From: Aliiroseovarius sp. F20344
GTDB lineage: Bacteria; Pseudomonadota; Alphaproteobacteria; Rhodobacterales; Rhodobacteraceae
Assembly: GCF_023016155.1 (NCBI RefSeq)
Contig: NZ_JALKBG010000003.1
Location: 124,001 to 188,000, forward strand
Direction: 5' to 3'
DNA length: 64,000 bases
In this document: positions 45,070 to 55,600 of the stretch, one piece after another
How the letters are laid out: each line of letters begins with the position of its first letter
Position numbering within the stretch: the stretch's first letter is position 1
Program-made: the position numbers and the translations under genes
The notes under the pieces: model-generated
Seen by the model: the letters and a program-made list of their open reading frames with translations, nothing else
Told to the model about the DNA's origin: nothing
Database searches by the model: none

Positions 45070-45107
45070 CAAAATGGCGATAAGTAGGATTAAGTGTCGC
45101 CATTTTG
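45070..45107. promoter_or_regulatory. inverted repeat, probable LysR operator
   Basis: CAAAATGGCGA (45070-45080) and TCGCCATTTTG (45097-45107) are perfect 11-bp arms with a 16-base spacer, centred between the divergent VOC gene and LysR gene starts. The placement fits a site for the adjacent LysR regulator. The upstream ATG at 45074 lies inside an arm, which argues against it as the LysR start. Confidence 0.75.
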
Positions 45108-45118
45108 GAGATAATCAG

Positions 45119-46012
45119 TTGGACCGAATTGATGGGATGCAAAGTTTTGTTGCCGTTGTGGAGACCGGTTCATTCGCTGCAGCAGGCCAGCGTTTGGGTA
45201 TATCCAATAAGCTTGTCAGCAAACGCGTGGCCGGGCTTGAAAACCAACTTGGCATGTCATTACTGCATCGCACGACGCGATCCATGTCGCTTACTCACGA
45301 AGGCGAGCGATATCTGGAAGGCGCGCGACGCGTCCTTGCAGAGCTAGAACATCTGGAATCTGAATTTGACAGCACCGGGGGGCTTAAAGGGACTGTCCGT
45401 GTCGCAGCACCGCTTACCTACGGGGATACAGCTGTGGCCTATGCGGCCAATCGCTTTGTCGAACAACACCCAAACGTCACCATCGAGTTAGAGTTGTCAG
45501 ATCACTATGTCGATCTGGCCAAAGGTGGTTTCGATATCGCGATCCGGATCGGCAACCTGAGTGATTCAAGCCTGATTGTCCGGAAACTTGGCGAAACGAG
45601 CATGAAAGTAGTTGCTGCCCCGACCTATCTCGAGAAACACGGAGCACCCGATCATCCCTTCCAGCTATCTGACCACGTTTGCATCCGAGACGCAAATAAC
45701 CCAGACCCCAATCGCTGGTTCTTCAACATCGATGGGCAACAGGCGCTGGTTCCGGTCGCGGGCCCATTTCTTGCCAATAGCCCACCCGCATGCCTGGTGC
45801 CAACACGGGCGGGTTTGGGGGTCTTCATGTGCCCAGATGTATTTCTTGGGGATGACCTTAAGACAGGGCGATTGATCGAGCTTCTATCCGGATTCCCATC
45901 GCGCACATTGCCAATTCAGTCTGTACAACTGCCATCAGCGTTTCGAAAATCGCGCGTGAAAGTGTTTGTTGAATTCATGAGCAGAGAAATCAGAGAAGCG
46001 GCCACTGAATGA
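45119..46012 (+). CDS. LysR-family regulator
   Basis: A 297-residue LysR-type regulator of the CrgA/DsdC-like group. The helix-turn-helix reads GMQSFVAVVETGSFAAAGQRLGIS and NKLVSKRVAGLE, then LLHRTTRSMSLTHEG. The effector domain starts at about residue 85 with GTVRVAAPLTYG. TTG 45119 is chosen as start because GGAGA lies 8 bases upstream and the sequence opens straight into DRIDGMQSFV; the longer frame starts inside the inverted repeat. It likely controls the divergent VOC-SnoaL operon. Confidence 0.9.
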   Translation: MDRIDGMQSFVAVVETGSFAAAGQRLGISNKLVSKRVAGLENQLGMSLLHRTTRSMSLTHEGERYLEGARRVLAELEHLESEFDSTGGLKGTVRVAAPLTYGDTAVAYAANRFVEQHPNVTIELELSDHYVDLAKGGFDIAIRIGNLSDSSLIVRKLGETSMKVVAAPTYLEKHGAPDHPFQLSDHVCIRDANNPDPNRWFFNIDGQQALVPVAGPFLANSPPACLVPTRAGLGVFMCPDVFLGDDLKTGRLIELLSGFPSRTLPIQSVQLPSAFRKSRVKVFVEFMSREIREAATE

Positions 46013-46825
46013 CGCGCAGGATTAGCTAACGTAGGTCGTTTACACCCGGGCCCAAAGAAAGCCTACAGGCCGTCCTGAAGTGATCGAAGACCTGCGTTAC
46101 AACAGACAAACCTGACATGGTGACGGCTTAACCAAGATTCTTGGCGCGGCGTTGTGTCGATCAACACAAGAACGCGGCCCATTTGAAATGCTGCCCCTTA
46201 GCTGCAATGCCTAGTAACGACCCCCTAGATCGACTACTGAGGCACGGAGCGATTTGATCTACGCGGTTTTTTACAATCGGACCGCACAAAAAACGCACAG
46301 TTCTGGCAGTTTCCAAACAACGACTTAGCGTCTTTTTTGTTTAAGCTAGCCTATGAAGACGATGGAATATTAGGGCAACCTGGCGTGTTGAATTGATCGG
46401 TGGAGATTTTCGGTTTCATAAACACATCTCAAAGCTGTCGACATACGCTTCACGCGTGCCAAATCTCATGGTTTAGCGCCGCTCATGTGGACGGTGCTAT
46501 GCCACGCCGCAAACATGTTCGCTGCTCAAGACATCGATACGAATTGGCTTGCAACGAGAAGCCGTTTCACAGATTTCACAGCTTAAGCCGTTTTCAAAGC
46601 GCCCGCATAGCGCGCATATCCCCACAAAGCCCTGAAATTCAGTCCAAAATCCGGTCAAATTCGTCGCAGCCCTTGACAGCTCAGTACAGCTGCCATGATC
46701 CTGACACGGAACGTTTAATCGAAACGGGGAATTTAACCTCCCAAAAACCTATTTTTCATTTGCTTGATACGATCGGCAATTACCGGTCCGTTTTCCAGCG
46801 CATCAATCGGAGACGCCACTAGCCA
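46013..46825. other. gene-free stretch of 813 bases
   Basis: No convincing gene or RNA is seen. A 140-codon frame from 46400 has an unnatural composition (many His, Arg, Ser, Cys) and no ribosome-binding site. The stretch is more AT-rich than the catabolic locus, with T-runs near 46265 and 46330. It separates the LysR unit from the glycan-decorating genes and may hold the promoter for the sulfotransferase. Confidence 0.4.
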
Positions 46826-47650
46826 ATGCATTTCAGCGATATCGATTTTGTAATAATTGGCGCCGCAAAGTCGGCAACAACCTGGCTTCAGCAACAGTTG
46901 CAGGCGGATCCGGCAGTTCACATGCCTGATCCGGAACTTCACTACTTTTCCAGAGAATATAGTCGTGGACAGGATTGGTATTTTTCGCAGTTCAACGAAG
47001 AACTGAGTGATCGGATTGTTGGCGAGAAATCCAATTCCTATCTTTACGAACCCGACTCTGCGATGCGTCTTCACAATGACATGCCGCACGTGAAGCTGAT
47101 CGCTCAACTGCGCAACCCGGTAGAGCGTGCCTATTCCAGTTACTGCATGCGGTTTAGGCGCGGTGAAGTTGGCCCTGATATTGAATCCTACCTCGATCCC
47201 ACCTTGGGTGAAAATCTCAAGTATCTGATCTCTGGAAAATTCGCGTCGCATTTGCAAACCTATATCGACCTCTATGGACGCGATAAGCTTCTGATCCTGT
47301 TTTTCGAAGGAGTGGCGCAGGACCCAGAAGGGCAGATGTCGCAGGTTCGCTCTCACATTGGCTTGCCTCAACGCTCAATTTCTTCAATTGGGCGAGCGAA
47401 GGTAAAGGACAAGAAGTCGCCGACTGTTTCGCCCAAATTGCGCAAGAGCCTTGCATGGTTGAAGCCGATTGTGCGGCCTTTGCGCGGAACTTCGGGGTTC
47501 GAGGCAATCCGTGGGATGGTGACACGTGAAATTCAGTATCCACAGTTAACAGATGAACTGCGAAACCGCCTGAATGACTATTATCATCCTTCCATAGAGG
47601 CGCTTGAAAAGATGAGTGGTCAGTCGCTGAGCCATTGGTATGACTCATAG
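46826..47650 (+). CDS. PAPS-dependent sulfotransferase
   Basis: A 274-residue cytosolic sulfotransferase. The 5'-phosphosulfate loop is IIGAAKSATTWLQQQL (residues 9-24), and the 3'-phosphate-binding segment is LIAQLRNPVERAYSSY (about 90-105). EFVGEKS-like and HYFSREYSRGQDWYFSQF segments match heparan-type and bacterial polysaccharide sulfotransferases. The last residues (LNDYYHPSIEALEKMSG) are family-typical. It probably sulfates a surface polysaccharide; with the pyruvyl transferase next to it, this pair could add negative charge to one polymer (inferred). No good ribosome-binding site is seen. Confidence 0.9.
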   Translation: MHFSDIDFVIIGAAKSATTWLQQQLQADPAVHMPDPELHYFSREYSRGQDWYFSQFNEELSDRIVGEKSNSYLYEPDSAMRLHNDMPHVKLIAQLRNPVERAYSSYCMRFRRGEVGPDIESYLDPTLGENLKYLISGKFASHLQTYIDLYGRDKLLILFFEGVAQDPEGQMSQVRSHIGLPQRSISSIGRAKVKDKKSPTVSPKLRKSLAWLKPIVRPLRGTSGFEAIRGMVTREIQYPQLTDELRNRLNDYYHPSIEALEKMSGQSLSHWYDS

Positions 47651-47816
47651 GATTGAACCTGCTAATAATACATTTGCCTTGATAAACGCGTTCGAGCTGG
47701 CCCAAGGCCTTGGTGTAGACCACATGATAACTTGATGCTTAATAAGAAACGACACCGGCGAAAGCTTGGAAAAACGAAAAGGGGATGTGGAAGCGCAATG
47801 TCTTCCGCTTATTAAA

Positions 47817-49037
47817 ATGAAAAAGTTTATTATCACCGGAATCCAGATGAGGAACAAAGGCTCTCAAGCCATGTTTCTGTCCCTATGCTACGGTTTGAAG
47901 TCGATCTTCAAAGATTGTGAAGTCGTTGGTTTTTCGAACAAATATGACTCGCCTGAACAATATGCCTTCGAGTTGTTGCCATATGATGACTACACGCGCC
48001 TGGTGTTCAAATACCACCTGAACAAGATACCATTTTTGGAGCCCCTGCTCACGCGTTACGCGGGACAACGCAGAAAAACTGACAAATGGAACGGCGCAGT
48101 GCCAGCAATGGAAAAAGCGTTGCGGGAAGCAGATGCCATTTTGGATGCAAGCGGTTACACACTCGGCTCGGGCTGGCCTAAAGGTGGCGGCGAGATGCTG
48201 CTGCAGACGATCAGGCTCGCCAAGCGTTACAACAAGAAGATCATCCTTATGCCCCAAAGTTTCGGGCCATTTGATTGGGATGATGGCGGCAACAATGAAG
48301 AGTTCCTTAAGAAGGTAAAAAAAGAGCTGTCTTACGCCACAAAAATCTATCCACGTGAGAAAGAAGGCTACGCGTGCCTTGAATCTCTTGGTTTGAACAA
48401 CATCGAGTTGTCGTCAGACATGGTCATCCGAGAAAAGCTTTTCCCAACAGCGAGCGAAATCTACGCTCGCTCTAGCGATGAGGAGCTGGAATACCCAGCT
48501 GAAGGTTCTGTTGGCTTCATTATCAACGAGAACGTGTTCCGAATTGGCGATTCAGATGCAGTCTTTGATCTTTACGCCAAGGCGTTGGACAGATTGGTCG
48601 ATAAGGGCGAGAACGTGTATATCCTGAACACGTCCACAGCCGATGATCACCTTGTTGAAAGTGTTCTGAAAAAAACAAAGAACCGCGACAAGGTGAGCTT
48701 GATCACCAAAGAGTATGCGAGCCCGGAGCTGATCGAGATTATCGGGAAGTTCAAATACATCGTCGCATCCCGATACCACTCGGTGGTGTTCGCTTACAGA
48801 AGTGGCGTTCCGGTGATCATTCTTGGCTGGGCCAACAAATACATCGACCTCGCGGAGCATTTCCAACAGGAAGAGTACGTGTTTGACATTCGCAATCCCG
48901 GGGTCGATCAAATCATCGAAACGATCGACAGGATGGGCGAAAACCATGAACAGGAATCTCGCCGTATCAGTGCGCGATTGGAAAGCCTTCAGGCCACTTC
49001 TGTTATTAAAGATGCGGTTGATGCACTGAACGGCTAA
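47817..49037 (+). CDS. polysaccharide pyruvyl transferase family protein
   Basis: A 406-residue enzyme of the polysaccharide pyruvyl transferase (CsaB/WcaK-like) family, which adds ketal-linked pyruvate from PEP to a sugar. Typical segments are FIITGIQMRNKGSQAMFLSL, ILMPQSFGPFDWDD, and the RYHSVVFAYRSGVPVIILGW block with its conserved Arg-x-His. The protein is rich in Lys and Asn compared with its neighbours, and the codons look more AT-rich, hinting at acquisition. ATG 47817 lacks a clear ribosome-binding site; an in-frame TTG at 47766 is the alternative. Confidence 0.87.
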   Translation: MKKFIITGIQMRNKGSQAMFLSLCYGLKSIFKDCEVVGFSNKYDSPEQYAFELLPYDDYTRLVFKYHLNKIPFLEPLLTRYAGQRRKTDKWNGAVPAMEKALREADAILDASGYTLGSGWPKGGGEMLLQTIRLAKRYNKKIILMPQSFGPFDWDDGGNNEEFLKKVKKELSYATKIYPREKEGYACLESLGLNNIELSSDMVIREKLFPTASEIYARSSDEELEYPAEGSVGFIINENVFRIGDSDAVFDLYAKALDRLVDKGENVYILNTSTADDHLVESVLKKTKNRDKVSLITKEYASPELIEIIGKFKYIVASRYHSVVFAYRSGVPVIILGWANKYIDLAEHFQQEEYVFDIRNPGVDQIIETIDRMGENHEQESRRISARLESLQATSVIKDAVDALNG

Positions 49038-49049
49038 GTGTGTATGACT

Positions 49050-49082
49050 TGTGGCGCTTCCATACTTGTTGGTTGCGCCACA
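49050..49082 (+). terminator. hairpin after the pyruvyl transferase gene
   Basis: TGTGGCGC and GCGCCACA form a perfect 8-bp stem with a 17-base loop, 13 bases after the stop codon. No T-run follows directly, so terminator activity is uncertain. Confidence 0.35.
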
Positions 49083-49202
49083 CGACCATTTTGGACCGTA
49101 CTAGTCGGATCCAATTGCTTATTGTGATGGCACCGATTGCCCGCAAATCACTGATGTTTTTTTGCGTGGCAAGCACTGGTGCAAAGTCATGGATCTATCC
49201 AC

Positions 49203-52200
49203 TTAGAACTTGGCCACGATGTTCAGGAATGCGCCTTCGTCGTTGAAGGTCATATCCGTCAGGTCATCGCTAAAGCTGCCAAAGTTATAGCCAACCCCGA
49301 TCTTCGCGTTGTCACCTAAGTGTCTGTACACCGCACCAAGGAAGCTGGTTTCCGAAACACCTGCCTGCTTGGCCTCCAAATGGCGCGCCTCAAACAGCAT
49401 GTCCCAATTGTGCACCACGTGATAACGCGCATTCAGAACAGCTAGGCCCGCGTCATTTTGCTGGAACGCGACGCCTTCGCTGGGTGAAGACAAGGATTTG
49501 CGCAGACCAACTTTACCGCCCATGGTCCATTTGGGTGATAGATCATACTCAACATCGAAGGACAGGATGTGGCTTTCCTGGCGGGTGCCACGTTCGCTTG
49601 TGTTGTCGACGATCTGTCCCACCGAGTCGTGGAAATAGCGGTATTGGAACAGCATGTTTAGACGGTCATGTTCGATCGGGCGGAAGGCATATCCCAGCAC
49701 CGCGTCGGTATAGATTCCGTTGTCCAGCGCTGGATCGACGCTTTCAATATTCGTGTGGTCGACCGAGAAGACGAACCGGCGACTTTCGTCGATCTTGTAG
49801 CGACCTGAGGCCGCCAACCGCCACGCATCCGCGTCCCGGACGGTGCCCGTAGTTATCCCGCGATCCCGGCGGTATTCGAGCTTCGCAGCAAGGCTCAGCG
49901 CTTCGCCGTCATCATAGCGGGCACCGATCGAGAACGCGTTGCGTTCGTAATCACCATTGACGTCATCATCAATGCGACCCATTTCAAACCCGCCCGAGAA
50001 GGTCAGATAATCATCGTAGTCATATTCGACGCCATAGGCGCTGACCAGCGAGCGATGCGCGCCAAAAACGTCATAGGTGTTTTCGCCGTAAATCTTTACG
50101 TCATCGCTGACTTGCCGCTTGCCACCCAGCACAAATCGTCCGCTGTCCGAGCCATTCAGTGTCACGCCAGACAGTTCGCGTCCGGGTTCAAGCCGGTACC
50201 CGAAATATGCGCTGTCATAGCCATCGCTTTGGTAATTGAAGATCAGGTCAGCCCCGAAACCATCGGTGCCATCAGACAGTTCACCTTCCACAGTCCAGTT
50301 CTGCGCAAAGCGATATTTGGCACCTGCCCCGTAGCGGTCATTCCGTTTCAACCCGCCGGATCGGCTCAGCGTGTGCTGCCCAAAGGCATAAAGCGTCAGA
50401 TCGTCGCTTTGCTTATATGTCACGCGAACGGCAGCATCCGTGCGACGGCCAGTTTCATCCGCGGCTCCGCCGGGTGTGACTTTGTCGAGCTGTTCAACAC
50501 CAAGATCCAGCGTCACGCGGTCTGTCGCCTTGAACGACACCTCGGCACCAAGTTCCGTCAATTCCTTGCCGGTGCTGTCGCTATAGTCATCTGCATAAAG
50601 ACGGAAGGACAACCGCTCGGTCGGCTCGGCCTCAAGCGTCACGCCCCAAAGCTCTTCGTCATTGGCAATCTGGTAGTCCAGCGTCGAGAAGCCCGCGCTG
50701 CGTTTTTCATAATACCCTGTCACGCGGCCGGGCATGGCGAGTCCAAGATCGGCAAACTCTGCTTGTCCTTTGGTGCGCCAAGCCTCACCTGTGCCATCTG
50801 TAAGACCTGCCGTCGCGGTCGTGGTGACGATCAAACCACCATCTGAACTGATCGACGATCCAAAGCCCGGGCCCTCTGTTTCGGCGTATTCAAGCTCGAC
50901 GAAGCTTTCTTCGCCGAATTGCAAACGCACATCCGCACCGACTGCGGTTTGATCGGCAATGTCTGTTTGTTCGACCATACCGGTGACGCCGAAGCGAAGA
51001 CTGTCTGTGGCCCAGGCCTCGACCCGACCGCCGTAGGACAGGCCATCAAGATCCGCACCCGGCGTGTATTCATATTGCACGGCAAGGCGCACATTCTGGT
51101 CGCCTCCCGGTTCAGAAACCAGATCATCACTGCCGCCAAAGGACGACAAAGGACTGACAAGCGTCACAACACCTTGGCTGTAGTCAATCTCGTAATCCTG
51201 ACCATGCACGAGTTGCCGAGTTGAAATCAGACGTCCTGTGCGCTTGTCACGCAGCTCGACCGAGATCGTCTCGGACCCCAGCATCAGATCATCACGCGCC
51301 AGAAAATAGACCGACCCACCGGTTCCGTCGAAATACTCGCGTCCCGGAAGGCGGTCTGGGCTTGCGGCGTATACCTCGGCCGCAACACGGCTTTCACCAC
51401 GCTGGGTTTGCAGCGGTGAGCGATACAATGCCTGAGCACCATAAAGCGTGCGCTCATTGCGAAGGTAGGTGCTGTTCTCAATTTCGCTTTTGTAGTTGCC
51501 CCACAGGATGTGGCTGCCATCACGTTCGGCGCGTAGGTAGATCTTGCCGTCAGAAGGCGCACCATCAATCAGCGTGCTGTCATCCCCATAGGTCGGATAG
51601 GCATCTTCCAGCGTCATTCGGCGCAAGCGTGCTTGCGGGTCTTTTTCATCCAGATCTTTGAACAGGTTCTTGAACTCGTCCTCGCCCGTGTCGATACGCG
51701 CGGTCAGGTCCCAGCCATTGGCGGTTTTGCCGGTGATGTAGCCCGCAACACGCCCATATCCATAGTCGCGCTCAAACGGACCGCCGGCAGCGTCAGAGCC
51801 GCCCTGAAACTTGCGCCCAAACGTCAGATCAATTTGCGCGGTTCCAAACCATTCGGCTTGCGGGATCGTGATCTGGCGCTCCAGATATCCAACCCGCGTG
51901 CCCGGTGCGGACACTCCAACCGCGTGGTCTCCCGGTGGCAGAATGCGTTGAATGACAAAACTGCCAGAACGATCTGCGACAACGCTTTCGTTCAAAGTTC
52001 TGATCGTGCCACCCGGTACAACGTTCGAGCCGCTGACGGTGACAGCGCCACCGCGTACCGGAATGCGTCGACGCCCTGCGGTATCAACACCTGCCTCGGC
52101 TTTGTCCGATCTGCCTGCATTGCTTCGCGACGAAATCGCGGAAGGAACGGTTTCATCATAACGGCCAAGCCGGTCATAGACGCGGTGCGCAATGACGATG

Positions 52201-52640
52201 CCTTCGCCCTCGGGCATGGTGAACTTCACCTCGCCATTCGGCGCGATGGGAACAACCTTCACGGTGCGCGCACCACCAAGGGCCCCCGTTTCAATCAAAC
52301 GCAGTTCACCACGTGTAACAAACGCCGGGTAATTCAGTTCGCTGCGCACATGAACAGTGTCACCCGCCTTTGGGGTGCCTGAATTGAGTACAACCAAGGT
52401 CAGGCGCGGCGTTACGCCTAAGCCATCGAACTTTACCTGAAGCTCGGCCTCGGCCAATTGTTGATCAACCTGACGAACAGCCTTGGCCAGTGACGGATCA
52501 CCTGCATAGGGTTCGTCATTGATGGTGATGCTGAACCCCTCTTGCGCGTGTGCGGTACCAATTAGCGCAAGCGCGGATGCGCTGCAGGCCAAGGTCAGTT
52601 TTACAAACCGGTTCATCATATTATACCTCACCGCACTCAT
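49203..52640 (-). CDS. large outer-membrane beta-barrel protein
   Basis: A 1,145-residue protein with signal peptide MNRFVKLTLACSASALALIG, ending THAQ. Residues ~30-290 hold Ig-like and carboxypeptidase-regulatory-like folds (SGSFVIQRILPPGDHAVGVSAPGT). From about residue 290 a long series of amphipathic strands follows (YGRVAGYITGKTANGWDLTARIDTG, LWGNYKSEIENSTY, GGSVYFLARDDLMLGSETISVELRD). The chain ends in LNIVAKF, a terminal Phe as expected for BAM-assembled porin-like barrels. The start at ATG 52640 overlaps the stop of the giant repeat gene (ATGA), so the two are translated together. I suggest it anchors or secretes the giant protein; this is inference. Confidence 0.82.
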   Translation of the reverse strand: MSAVRYNMMNRFVKLTLACSASALALIGTAHAQEGFSITINDEPYAGDPSLAKAVRQVDQQLAEAELQVKFDGLGVTPRLTLVVLNSGTPKAGDTVHVRSELNYPAFVTRGELRLIETGALGGARTVKVVPIAPNGEVKFTMPEGEGIVIAHRVYDRLGRYDETVPSAISSRSNAGRSDKAEAGVDTAGRRRIPVRGGAVTVSGSNVVPGGTIRTLNESVVADRSGSFVIQRILPPGDHAVGVSAPGTRVGYLERQITIPQAEWFGTAQIDLTFGRKFQGGSDAAGGPFERDYGYGRVAGYITGKTANGWDLTARIDTGEDEFKNLFKDLDEKDPQARLRRMTLEDAYPTYGDDSTLIDGAPSDGKIYLRAERDGSHILWGNYKSEIENSTYLRNERTLYGAQALYRSPLQTQRGESRVAAEVYAASPDRLPGREYFDGTGGSVYFLARDDLMLGSETISVELRDKRTGRLISTRQLVHGQDYEIDYSQGVVTLVSPLSSFGGSDDLVSEPGGDQNVRLAVQYEYTPGADLDGLSYGGRVEAWATDSLRFGVTGMVEQTDIADQTAVGADVRLQFGEESFVELEYAETEGPGFGSSISSDGGLIVTTTATAGLTDGTGEAWRTKGQAEFADLGLAMPGRVTGYYEKRSAGFSTLDYQIANDEELWGVTLEAEPTERLSFRLYADDYSDSTGKELTELGAEVSFKATDRVTLDLGVEQLDKVTPGGAADETGRRTDAAVRVTYKQSDDLTLYAFGQHTLSRSGGLKRNDRYGAGAKYRFAQNWTVEGELSDGTDGFGADLIFNYQSDGYDSAYFGYRLEPGRELSGVTLNGSDSGRFVLGGKRQVSDDVKIYGENTYDVFGAHRSLVSAYGVEYDYDDYLTFSGGFEMGRIDDDVNGDYERNAFSIGARYDDGEALSLAAKLEYRRDRGITTGTVRDADAWRLAASGRYKIDESRRFVFSVDHTNIESVDPALDNGIYTDAVLGYAFRPIEHDRLNMLFQYRYFHDSVGQIVDNTSERGTRQESHILSFDVEYDLSPKWTMGGKVGLRKSLSSPSEGVAFQQNDAGLAVLNARYHVVHNWDMLFEARHLEAKQAGVSETSFLGAVYRHLGDNAKIGVGYNFGSFSDDLTDMTFNDEGAFLNIVAKF

Positions 52641-55600
52641 TGCTTACGCACCACATTCGATTGGATATCCAACCGGTACTTGTTGTGCCAATGGCGCTTG
52701 ATCACTTTTTCAACCGCACGCAGTCTTGCGCGACCATTTGCAGGCGCCTCTCCGGCTTCAAGGACATATGTCAGCTCGATCGCGGTTTCTTTGGACGCGA
52801 TCTGACCGATAAACCCACGTAACGCACGGTCCAACGCCGGGCTGGGTGTGGCCGATCCAGAGGCAAATGCTGCAGCGTTCAGATCGATGTCCACAATGCT
52901 CGTCAGTGCTGCACCGAAGTTCAGCTTGGCGATTTTACCGGGGGTCAGGCGGATCACGCGGGGGTTTTCCGTGGTTACCCGATAGCCTGTGGGAAGCGAC
53001 CGTTTGTCCAGCTTCAGCTGGAAGTTCGACCCGATTGTGCGCGGCAGTGCGGCACATGGGACCGAGAAACGACCATGTTCATCCGTTATGATAATTGTGC
53101 CATTGGGCGAGACAAGGCGCACCTCAGGCAGACCTGGCTCTGTCCAAATTGGACGTTCCACGCTGGGTGCGAGTTTGCCTTTTTCACCGTCATAGATGTC
53201 ATCGTTGATGATCGATTCCGGCAGCGTGCCCGGCCCATCTTGATAGCCGTTCTTATTGCGGTCATCGAAGACTTTGCCGATCACGTCAGAGCAATCGAAC
53301 ACGTGCTCTGGCTGAATTTCCACATCCGCAGTCGCGATGTTTGACAGAAGCTCACCCGAGGCATTCTGCGCCCAAGTCTGGTTGGTCAGCGTGCCGAACG
53401 ATCCACGCGACACAACACGCGCGGCGAACGTGATCGTCACGGTTTCGTCGCGTCCGATGGTCTGTCGCCAAGTCAGCCTGCGACCGGAAACTTTGGGTTC
53501 CGTTGCAGCTCCGTTCAGACGGGCGCTGCCTGGAGTATAGAGAAGTCCGGCAGGCAACATGTCGACCAAACGCGTATCCGGATAGGTGCCGCCCGTTTGG
53601 TTTTCGAACGTCAGAGTAAAGTTCACCGTTTCACCAAAGACCGCTGTGTCACGATCCGCAGTTTTCGTCGCGATCAGCGGATTTCCGACGGTACAATTGC
53701 GCAGCGGAATGTTGTTGTTCAGAACCAGTGGATCCCCGGGCTCAATATCAAAGGTGAAGTAGAACGGGTTGGCTCCGGGGGTGAAGTTCACCAGCGCTTC
53801 TCCACTTGAATCCGCAGATGACCCGATAAGCGCAGGGTTTGCTGGAAGCAGCGACGTCATATCCAATGTGCCCGATTGCAGATGTGTCGTCGACGGATCG
53901 CCATAGGGCGGATAGCTAACCGCAAGCGTGTACCTGCCCGGCGCGGTGACGTGGAACTGATAGAACCCGTCATCACCACCGCTGGTTACGTTGATCGGGC
54001 CGTTTGTGCCCACGCCAGTTTGCGTAAACCCGTTGCCCGAGACCGTGACCAGCCCACCCCGCAGAATGACCCCGTTTTCCTCGCAATAGAAATATCCGGT
54101 CGGGTCGAAGTCTTCGTAGTCAGGAATGCCATCGCCATCGATGTCGCTTGGTGTCAGCGACCCCTGCCCCGGTGTTGGGGTTGGCAATTGCGTCGATGTG
54201 GCCTCGGCTGTGTTGGGCACGGTTGGGAACCCATTTGCTGTTGAATAGACCAACGTGATGGTGATCGTTCCAACTTCGAACGGATCAAGCGTTGGGTTGC
54301 CTGTCAAAAGCGCGGTGTCGGTCACACCGTCATAGGTCGTGCTGGCTGACCCGGTAGTAAACCCGGTTGCCGTGATCGTCACCGGATAGTCCGGGTGCAA
54401 CGTCGCAGGGGCAAGGAAGGCCGCCAGATCATCTTCAACCTGAATGCCTGATTGCGTGATGTTGCCCGTGTTGGTGACCGTAATGGTGAAAGTCGACCGC
54501 TCAACCGTATGGAACAGACGTTCCGGGGCGCTGGCGGTTTTGGTCACGTCAAACGTCGGCATGGCTGCGATCGGCGTCACCGTCGGATCACCCGCCCCGA
54601 CGCCGTCATCATCCGACAGATCGGCGACGGAGCCGCCAAGCGGTGTCGACGCGTTCGCCGTAACCGAGTTAATGATACCACCCGCGTTCACATCGTCCTG
54701 TGTCAGGACGTGCGACAGTGTATAGGTGGCGGTTTCATTCGGCGCCAAGCTGCCCGCAGGCGAAGCCGGAGAACCATTGTTGCTGACAAAGACGGGCGAC
54801 GGACTGCGTGGATTGCTTCCGTCGATCGCAGTCAATTGGTCGGTCAGGGAAATGCCGCTAAGCGTGACGTTACCGCTGTTCAGAACCGTAATTTCATACT
54901 CAATCGTTTCACCTGCACGATTGCCAGCAGACAATTCGCGCTTGATGACTTCCATCTCTGGGCTTGGTGGGATGAGCATCTCAGTCGGGTCATCGGTGTT
55001 GTTACCGTCCAACGGGTCATCGTCAGCGGACAAATCGCTGATCGGAGTGTTATCCGGGGACAAGCCACTGACAACGGCGCTGTTGCGCAAACCACCAGCA
55101 TCGACATCCGCTTGGGTCAGCGTATGCGTGACGCGCCACGTAGCAACATCCGAAGGAGACAACGTGGCCGGAACCGAGAACGGAACAGCGGTCGCCGGAA
55201 CCGGCGTACCATCCGCGCGGGACAGGTTGTCGCTGGCGCTGAGGCCCGTCAGGTCTTGGTTTCCGGTGTTGGTTGCGGTGATTTCGAACACAACTTGATC
55301 ACCAGCCACCGCGCCGGGTGTCAGAACGCTTTTGATCACGGTCAGCTGCGGATCAACCGCCACGTTGAAGATCGAAGGATCATCCGTGGTGTTGCCATCG
55401 CCATCATCCCCGTCATCAGACACGTCGGAAGTCGAACCGCTGCCTGCGGGTCCATCGGCTGTGACTGTAACTTGGTTGCTTAGACCCGCATGGTTCAGGT
55501 CGATCTGACGCAAGGTGACACTGGCCGTGTAAGTCCAGGTTTCACCCACATCCAGTTCACCATCTCCATCGGTGTCGCTGGCCGGATCAAGTGCGAAGGG

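Noticed and set aside
46400-46822. 140-codon frame before the sulfotransferase
   Set aside because: Unnatural composition, no ribosome-binding site and no recognisable domain; treated as non-coding.
54452-55483. 343-codon open frame on the plus strand
   Set aside because: It is antisense to the giant repeat protein; composition is Arg/Gly/Ile-rich without domain or ribosome-binding site, an effect of the repetitive GC-rich coding strand.
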